A DNA stretch of 6,090 bases from an uncultured Collinsella sp. (GTDB taxonomy: Bacteria > Actinomycetota > Coriobacteriia > Coriobacteriales > Coriobacteriaceae): positions 1-6,090 of the forward strand of contig CALLFD010000358.1 in the NCBI GenBank assembly GCA_937997605.1. Reading direction: 5' to 3'. The first letter of the stretch is position 1; each line of letters begins with the position of its first letter. Under the pieces are notes generated by a model. That model ran no database searches and was not told where the DNA came from. It worked only from the letters and a program-made list of their open reading frames with translations. Shown here in pieces: positions 6,042 through 6,090 of the stretch. A program made the position numbers and the translations under genes.

Positions 6042-6090
6042 AGATCGGAAGAGCGTCGTGTAGGGAAAGAGTGTCCTACTGAGTGTAGAT
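6042..6090. other. Illumina TruSeq dual-index adapter contamination
   Basis: From 6042 the sequence is AGATCGGAAGAGC followed by GTCGTGTAGGGAAAGAGTGT, the TruSeq adapter on the i5 side. Next come eight bases, CCTACTGA (6075-6082), in the i5 index position, and then GTGTAGAT (6083-6090), the start of the adapter's distal part. This is a sequencing artefact at a contig end, and no biology should be read from it. Confidence 0.97.

Noticed and set aside
6040..6063. C-terminus and stop codon of the final ORF
   Set aside because: These codons are adapter sequence, and the real gene continues past the contig.
1..6090. CRISPR array or insertion sequence
   Set aside because: No regularly spaced direct repeats, terminal inverted repeats or transposase motifs were seen.

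Overview
This 6,090-base window looks like part of an anti-phage defence island from a bacterium of medium G+C, probably a proteobacterium. That placement rests on gene type, Shine-Dalgarno sites and codon style, not on a marker gene. Base composition is uneven by hand count: 661-720 has 21/60 G+C and 3721-3780 has 38/60. Such a patchwork is common in horizontally acquired defence loci.

Layout. Positions 1-168 hold no gene I can support. A compact co-directional cluster follows on the + strand: a 70-residue unknown protein (169-381); a 419-residue protein with a coiled coil and a C-terminal PD-(D/E)XK nuclease-like domain (395-1654); a 48-residue overlapping ORF (1647-1793); a GajA-type OLD-family ATPase/TOPRIM nuclease (1816-3546); and a GajB-type UvrD-like helicase (3540-5264) whose start overlaps the end of gajA. 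The last two genes form a Gabija (class 2 OLD) anti-phage module. The genes before them are close enough to be co-transcribed and may form an extended Gabija variant.

From 5265 to 5799 there is no convincing + strand gene. The stretch contains several inverted repeats, including a perfect 8-bp stem (5510-5531) and a perfect 9-bp inverted repeat (5737-5779), plus a possible 61-residue membrane protein on the - strand. At 5800 begins the N-terminus of what I read as a reverse transcriptase of the unknown-group/DRT antiviral type. Some DRT systems, such as DRT2, carry a structured template ncRNA just upstream of the RT, so the structured gap could be that RNA. The RT is cut off at 6041.

The last 49 bases (6042-6090) are not biological. 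They match the Illumina TruSeq dual-index adapter, including an 8-base index. The apparent stop codon of the final ORF is therefore an artefact, and the window's right end is the end of a contig.

How the genes may work together (inference from the families): GajA senses nucleotide state and nicks or cuts DNA, and GajB is a DNA-end-activated helicase partner. The upstream PD-(D/E)XK protein could add a second nuclease or a sensor. The RT is likely a separate neighbouring defence system.
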